From contig JACJZA010000008.1 in assembly GCA_020635825.1 (NCBI GenBank), positions 62,001 through 126,000 on the forward strand: a stretch of DNA of 64,000 bases, given 5' to 3'. Origin of the DNA: Flavobacteriales bacterium. Lineage in GTDB: Bacteria > Bacteroidota > Bacteroidia > Flavobacteriales_E > Vicingaceae. The position numbers were made by a program, and so were the translations under genes. Position 1 is the stretch's first letter, and each line of letters begins with the position of its first letter. Positions 59,542 to 64,000 of the stretch are shown piece after piece. The notes below the pieces were generated by a model. The model worked only from the letters and a program-made list of their open reading frames with translations, ran no database searches and had not been told where the DNA came from.

Positions 59542-61758
59542 TTATTTGATAGTCTTTTCCTGAAAAGCACTCACAAAAAGTATGTTTCCAATATCTGGAT
59601 ATTTGTTGAAGACAATTTCGCTGTCGGTTTCAATGTGTTCGCTATTGTATCCAACAATCGTTAAATCAGCATCAGCCGATTTTTTATTGATAATCATATC
59701 TATTTTTTCTTCTTTTAATTGAGGTACTAATTGAATATTGGTTGGTGAAATAGGTAAACGACCAGTACTGATTAATTCTCTTAATTTATTTTCGGTAGCT
59801 TCTTTTTCTTTTGGTGGATAGGTAGAAAAAATATTGATTACTCCATTTTTCCATTCTGGATGCCCTAACATAATGTAGCTTAATAAAATCATTAAGTTAG
59901 CATTTTGGTAATCATTTGGACGAATCCAAATATGAATGTTTTTTTTGTAACCAAACCCTTTAATGGTAGAACGTAAAATACAAACATCAAATTCGGTAGC
60001 CCGCAATAACTGATAGTTTTGGATGGCATCGTTTAAACTGTCTTTACTATCGTGAGTAAATTCAAACAGAATCATGTTATTTCCTTTTCCACTTACTCCT
60101 GATAATTGTATTACTTGAGCAATTGCTGAAGTATAAGAAGGACTTATGATGGTGTCAAGATAAACCTTACTCTTAACGCCTTCATTAAACCCAATAAGAC
60201 GTTTCATTATTTTTTTGGATTCTTGATAAGTTTCTTTTGATAAAAAACCATCTATAAAGTGAATATAAGTACCAAATCCATATTTATGAGAAAGCCACCT
60301 TAATAAATCATAGGCAGATTGTCTTTTGAACGAATCTTTAGAAATACAGATAATAAAAGGACGCCAATCTTGTTCTTCAATTTCTTGAGTATCTTTTTTC
60401 TGGATAAAAATTTGAAATTGACGGCTTAACTGAAACAATACTCCTTTAAAAAGTTTTTGTAAGCCTCTTTTGCCTTTGTTGATATTATTTACCCACACAT
60501 AAATAAGTATCATAATAATTGTTGATACTAAAGCGTAGGTAAAGTCCATTTTAAACATTAACCAAAAACTAAAAACAGCACCTAAAAGGGATAGGTACCA
60601 TTTTGATTTAAAAGTTGGACGATAGGATGGATCAGCTGCAAATTGTTCTAAAAATGAAATCAAACAAATAATACCATAAGTAACCATAAAAAACATGGAG
60701 ATGATTCCGGCAACAGTATTAATATCACCCATCACAATAAAAACAAACCCAATGATACAAGTGATGATTAATGCATTCATGGGTTCTCCATCTTTTGCTC
60801 TTCCTTTTGAAAACCATTGGTTTAAACTTCCCGGAAATATTGAATCAACACCTAGTGCTTGCAAAGTTCTTGGAGCAATCATAATAGACCCCAAAGCAGA
60901 TGAAAGAGCAGCACAACCTAAACCAATAGGAATTATAGGTCCCCAAATGGCTATTTTACTCATTACCATTTGGTCGTTTGCCAAATCATATAAATCGGCA
61001 GAAAAAAACAACTTTATCGCCACTGCTATATAAATTAATATACCAACAATGGTTGCCCAAATGGTACCTCTAGGAATTGATTTTTTTGGGTCTTTTAAAT
61101 CACCCGATAAACCCAATCCGGCAGCTATCCCCGTAAAGGCGGGAAAAATAATGGTAAATACTTTAAAGAAATCATCAGGGTTTTTAATGGTTTTATAAAA
61201 ATTAAACGCATTTGGGGCATCAGATTTTCCCATAAAAAACATAGCTAGAGAAATAGCCAAAATAAAAACAACTCCATATAATGCTTTTACCCCAATGTTA
61301 GCACCTTTCGACAACATTAAAACAGTTAGCAATCCCATAATAGCACAACCTATCAATCTTTTATCTATATAGATATTTTGATCAGTATATAGCCACCACC
61401 TTAAAGGTTCTAGCGCTTCTACAAATGCTATCACGTAGAAAGCAATGCTAATAGCTTGTGAAAGAAATAATGCAATACCTATGGCGGCGCCAATGTTTAA
61501 TCCAAAAGAACGAGAAATCATGTAATAAGCTCCACCACCTTCAACCTTTTGATTGGTGGCAATTTCGGCAACAGCCATAGCCGTAGGAATGGTTACCAAA
61601 TGGCCTATGAAAATAATGGCCAGTGCACCTATTAACCCAACATGACCAACTGCATAACCAAAACGTAAAAAAAGAATAGCACCTAATATGGTAGAAACGG
61701 CAGTCATGAATACCGGTAAAGTACCCATGGTTCTGCTAGGTTGAATATTGTTGCTCAT
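59542..61758 (-). CDS. SLC12-like cation-chloride cotransporter / APC transporter
   Basis: A 738-residue protein. The first 430 residues hold about 12 membrane helices with the APC/SLC12 motif TILGAILFLRFGYAVGHVG. The long C-terminal cytoplasmic part (about 430-738) follows the eukaryotic KCC/NKCC pattern, with a helical region (RQFQIFIQKKD), possible nucleotide-binding and universal-stress-like features. It is of the length and shape of bacterial SLC12 homologues. Likely K/Na-Cl or amino acid cotransport; substrate not read from sequence. Its ATG lies 5 nt from the -7 element. Confidence 0.85.
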   Translation of the reverse strand: MSNNIQPSRTMGTLPVFMTAVSTILGAILFLRFGYAVGHVGLIGALAIIFIGHLVTIPTAMAVAEIATNQKVEGGGAYYMISRSFGLNIGAAIGIALFLSQAISIAFYVIAFVEALEPLRWWLYTDQNIYIDKRLIGCAIMGLLTVLMLSKGANIGVKALYGVVFILAISLAMFFMGKSDAPNAFNFYKTIKNPDDFFKVFTIIFPAFTGIAAGLGLSGDLKDPKKSIPRGTIWATIVGILIYIAVAIKLFFSADLYDLANDQMVMSKIAIWGPIIPIGLGCAALSSALGSIMIAPRTLQALGVDSIFPGSLNQWFSKGRAKDGEPMNALIITCIIGFVFIVMGDINTVAGIISMFFMVTYGIICLISFLEQFAADPSYRPTFKSKWYLSLLGAVFSFWLMFKMDFTYALVSTIIMILIYVWVNNINKGKRGLQKLFKGVLFQLSRQFQIFIQKKDTQEIEEQDWRPFIICISKDSFKRQSAYDLLRWLSHKYGFGTYIHFIDGFLSKETYQESKKIMKRLIGFNEGVKSKVYLDTIISPSYTSAIAQVIQLSGVSGKGNNMILFEFTHDSKDSLNDAIQNYQLLRATEFDVCILRSTIKGFGYKKNIHIWIRPNDYQNANLMILLSYIMLGHPEWKNGVINIFSTYPPKEKEATENKLRELISTGRLPISPTNIQLVPQLKEEKIDMIINKKSADADLTIVGYNSEHIETDSEIVFNKYPDIGNILFVSAFQEKTIK

Positions 61759-61763
61759 AGCAA

Positions 61764-61771
61764 CAAATATA
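61764..61771 (-). promoter_or_regulatory. TAnnTTTG -7 element 5 nt before the SLC12-like start
   Basis: TATATTTG on the minus strand. Transcription would start at or near the A of ATG. Confidence 0.5.
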
Positions 61772-61837
61772 ACTAAATGCTATGCAATTTATATGAAAAA
61801 AATGCAATAAATAATTTCGTAATGTAAAAAGTATATC

Positions 61838-61845
61838 TATATTTG
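61838..61845 (+). promoter_or_regulatory. TAnnTTTG -7 element for the tRNA-Pro gene
   Basis: TATATTTG, 23 nt before the mature tRNA-Pro. Confidence 0.6.
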
Positions 61846-61868
61846 CAGCCGCGAAAAATTAACACCAT

Positions 61869-61943
61869 CGGGGTGTAGCGTAGCCCGGTTATCGCGCCTG
61901 CTTTGGGAGCAGGAGGTCGCAGGTTCGAATCCTGCCACCCCGA
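61869..61943 (+). tRNA. tRNA-Pro(UGG)
   Basis: A 75-nt cloverleaf: acceptor CGGGGTG / CACCCCG, anticodon stem CCTGC / GCAGG with loop TTTGGGA (anticodon TGG). Confidence 0.95.
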
Positions 61944-61945
61944 CG

Positions 61946-61970
61946 AAAACCAACTGAATGTTGGTTTTTT
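61946..61970 (+). terminator. Hairpin between tRNA-Pro and tRNA-Arg
   Basis: AAAACCAAC / GTTGGTTTT stem, loop TGAAT, T tract. It is 7 nt from the next tRNA, with no evident promoter between them. Confidence 0.65.
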
Positions 61971-61977
61971 GGTTAAT

Positions 61978-62051
61978 GGTCCGCTAGCTCAGCTGGATAG
62001 AGCAACTGCCTTCTAAGCAGTAGGTCTCAGGTTCGAATCCTGAGCGGATCA
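61978..62051 (+). tRNA. tRNA-Arg(UCU)
   Basis: A 74-nt cloverleaf: acceptor GGTCCGC / GCGGATC (one G-U pair), anticodon stem ACTGC / GCAGT with loop CTTCTAA (anticodon TCT). Confidence 0.95.
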
Positions 62052-62052
62052 C

Positions 62053-62085
62053 AAAAGGGAATGAATTTCATTCCCTTTTGTTTTT
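62053..62085 (+). terminator. Terminator after tRNA-Arg
   Basis: AAAAGGGAATGAA / TTCATTCCCTTTT stem followed by a T-rich tract. Confidence 0.9.
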
Positions 62086-62232
62086 ACCATGAATGATGTT
62101 TTTTCTTTGTAATGTTTGTTAAAGAATCAATTAAAAAACCTGATTATTAATAAGTTAAAAAAGGAAGATGATTTCTGTAAAAAAATGAAAGCGAAAAAAA
62201 TCAAAAATATTTTGCAGATTTAAAAAAATAGC

Positions 62233-62240
62233 TACTTTTG
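62233..62240 (+). promoter_or_regulatory. TAnnTTTG -7 element for tRNA-Gly/tRNA-Leu
   Basis: TACTTTTG, with TTG about 20 nt further up at the -33 position; 32 nt before tRNA-Gly. Confidence 0.6.
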
Positions 62241-62272
62241 CAATCCCCTTTTTAGGGAACGTTCATTTAAAA

Positions 62273-62345
<73 letters not shown>

Positions 62346-62376
62346 CGAAAACTGATAATATAAAAAAGATTTTGTT

Positions 62377-62460
<84 letters not shown>

Positions 62461-62466
62461 CAAATT

Positions 62467-62498
62467 AGCCTTCTAGATTTTTCTGGAAGGCTTTTTTG
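62467..62498 (+). terminator. Terminator after tRNA-Leu
   Basis: GCCTTC / GAAGGC stem around a T-rich loop, then TTTTTT. Confidence 0.85.
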
Positions 62499-62734
62499 TT
62501 TTAAATTATTCCCTTTTTCAATCAGGCAAAAAAACTTCCAAAATAATTTTATTCTTACCCTCCGAATTGGGAGATTAGTTTGCTAATTCTTTGCAAATGA
62601 GGTGCTCCATAAAACCAATCATTAGCGGATGACAAGCGATTTAAGAAGAATGGTAAATTTCCAATTTTCTATCTTGTTTGGTTTGAAGAGATACAATTAA
62701 GACTACCTTGTGGTCATGAAATGTAAAAAAAAAA

Positions 62735-64000
62735 TTATTGGATAATGATCTTTTTCAACTCATTTCTACCATAAAAGATAGGGAAATACATTAATTCAAT
62801 TTTTGCAGGATTTAGTGTGTATTTTCCATTAAATCTTGGTTGAAGAGAGATACTAAAAGTATAATCCCCTGTGTTTAATTGCTCGCAAAAAATATTTGTT
62901 TTGTTTTTAAAATATTCTCGGTGAATTTCTACATAATTGTTGTTGTATTTATTGTTACCATAAGAACAACCGGCAGGGATAGGAACTTCTAACATTATGT
63001 AGTTACCTTTTCTCTTTGAATTTACTTTTACTTTTAACTCAACAAGCTCGCCAGCTTTTAATGAATCTAATATTTTACCATCTTTTTCAAACCATGTTTT
63101 CACAACAAATAGACTGTCTTTAACACTTGGTGTGTTGTTCCAAAAGTTTTGATAACTTGTAAAGTAAATAGGTGTTCCACCATTTTTTACGATTGTTAAG
63201 TCACTTTCTCCTTTAGTCAATGTGGTTTTAAATGGAAATTTATTTACTGTTGCGTTTATGGCTCCTGAGAATTTTAGAGTTGCAGGTTCTTGAATATTTC
63301 CGTATTCATTGAGTAGACCTGATAATATTGTATTTAAAATTTGAGCTTTATCTATGGTATTTAACCATTTGTTTTGCCCTTTAATTTCTAAAAAGTAGTT
63401 TCTAATTTTTGATAAATAAGGGTGTAAACTATCATGTTTTTCAATTATTTGATATGCTAATAATGTTAGATTGTTACTATTATCATAGAGACCATAATTA
63501 TCATTTCCCCAATAATAATTGTCTAAATAAGTTTTTTTCATTTGTGATAAAAGAGGAGTCAATTTATAGGGTAAATGCTGATTTTGTTTAATTTTTAAAA
63601 TCATTAATTCTTGGTAGAGAGATGAGGAGTCTTTGTTTATTTTTCGTTGATAATTTGCATAAGGAATTTCGATATCTAATTCTGATAGAGTATAAATAAC
63701 ATTTAACAAATCATAGTCTTCGAAGGCATCTAAATGCCATAATAAGTAATCAGTAGCACTTGATATAAACGGGACATTATAATCGTTTTCTCTAGCAATA
63801 TTTAAAGCTCTTAAAATATAACATGTCATAAAGACATTTGCTCTTCCATTTGGCCACCATCCCCAGCTACCATCATCATTTTGTCCATTAGCTAGACGAG
63901 TTATCATTTTTTTAATTTTTCTTTCATCATGAAAATCAAGGTTCAATTTTTTATAGATATTTTTTTTCATTAAATTACCCATTAATTTTGAAGCCGTTTG
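62735..64000 (-). CDS. Alpha-2-macroglobulin-like protein, C-terminal part (5' end beyond window)
   Basis: At least 421 residues; the frame is open to the window edge, upstream of a misleading internal ATG at 63982. It is the C-terminal part of a bacterial alpha-2-macroglobulin: the thioester-domain alpha/alpha barrel (NGQNDDGSWGWWPNGRANVFMTCYILRAL) and the receptor-binding-like C-terminal beta domain (VKVNSKRKGNYIMLEVPIPAGCSY). The outermost codons read Q-T-A-S-K-L-M. In this family that position follows the thioester motif C-x-E-Q, so the Gln is probably the thioester Gln. These proteins trap proteases in the periplasm or on the surface. Most of the gene is missing. Confidence 0.85.
   Translation of the reverse strand, partial: QTASKLMGNLMKKNIYKKLNLDFHDERKIKKMITRLANGQNDDGSWGWWPNGRANVFMTCYILRALNIARENDYNVPFISSATDYLLWHLDAFEDYDLLNVIYTLSELDIEIPYANYQRKINKDSSSLYQELMILKIKQNQHLPYKLTPLLSQMKKTYLDNYYWGNDNYGLYDNSNNLTLLAYQIIEKHDSLHPYLSKIRNYFLEIKGQNKWLNTIDKAQILNTILSGLLNEYGNIQEPATLKFSGAINATVNKFPFKTTLTKGESDLTIVKNGGTPIYFTSYQNFWNNTPSVKDSLFVVKTWFEKDGKILDSLKAGELVELKVKVNSKRKGNYIMLEVPIPAGCSYGNNKYNNNYVEIHREYFKNKTNIFCEQLNTGDYTFSISLQPRFNGKYTLNPAKIELMYFPIFYGRNELKKIIIQ

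Noticed and set aside
62499..62734. Possible gene remnant between the tRNA cluster and the alpha-2-macroglobulin gene
   Set aside because: Short frames on both strands are interrupted by stops, and I recognise no family; nothing supportable beyond unassigned sequence.

Overview
The window is a piece of chromosome from a low-GC Bacteroidota bacterium, most likely a Flavobacteriales-type lineage. The evidence is a set of proteins with type IX secretion sorting domains (types A and B), many promoters with the TAnnTTTG -7 element typical of the phylum, the near absence of Shine-Dalgarno sequences, a fused isobutyryl-CoA mutase, a fused CcoN-CcoO oxidase subunit, and a fused formimidoyltransferase-cyclodeaminase. 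The lineage below that level is inference. No prophage, insertion sequence, CRISPR array, rRNA operon or plasmid feature was seen.

Layout. 1-6.5 kb: surface and signalling genes (partial lipoprotein, TPR-SpoIIE phosphatase, lamin-tail protein, RCC1-repeat T9SS protein), then a structured leader ahead of an MFS transporter. 6.5-15 kb: a cluster of short palindromic repeats, the fused mutase icmF (with one such repeat inserted in frame), two tandem SpoIIAA-like proteins, trkA-trkH potassium uptake, and an isoaspartyl peptidase. 15-28 kb: methyltransferases, an LRR T9SS protein, the rsmE-DUF4159-methyltransferase operon, sppA, folK, a probably highly expressed TPR lipoprotein, a TrmH-family gene, mutS and a GNAT enzyme. 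28-42 kb: a microaerobic respiration island with ccoS-ccoNO-ccoQ-ccoP, ccoG-ccoH-safE, nadA-nadB, the copper ATPase ccoI, a divergent Crp/Fnr regulator and a universal stress protein. 42-47 kb: two tRNAs, an acyltransferase, SDR-aroK, a SirB1-type protein, a nucleoside phosphorylase and a second universal stress protein. 47-52 kb: a four-gene operon of SGNH lipoprotein, T9SS protein, FadL-type porin and SGNH lipoprotein. 52-62 kb: Smr protein, rnpB, DEAD-box helicase, trmH, HU, cupin-ftcD, a second SpoIIE phosphatase and an SLC12-like transporter. 61.8-64 kb: four tRNAs and the C-terminal part of an alpha-2-macroglobulin-like protein cut by the window edge.

How it works together. The respiration island builds and matures a cbb3 oxidase. 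CcoI and CcoS supply copper and assembly functions, and CcoG, CcoH and SafE help maturation. The Fnr-like regulator encoded beside ccoI probably controls it. TGAT-N4-ATCA type palindromes sit at exactly the same distance (36.5 bp) from the -7 elements in front of ccoS, ccoI and a universal stress gene, the position expected of a class II Fnr activator.

The most unusual features are (i) the leader at 5.1-5.25 kb, where a hairpin-loop segment is perfectly complementary to the 5' arm of a terminator lying 5 nt before the MFS start codon; (ii) repeat elements inserted in frame in several housekeeping genes (icmF, a methyltransferase, a SpoIIE phosphatase, nadB); and (iii) a recurrent arrangement of -7 elements only 2-9 nt upstream of start codons, implying leaderless mRNAs.
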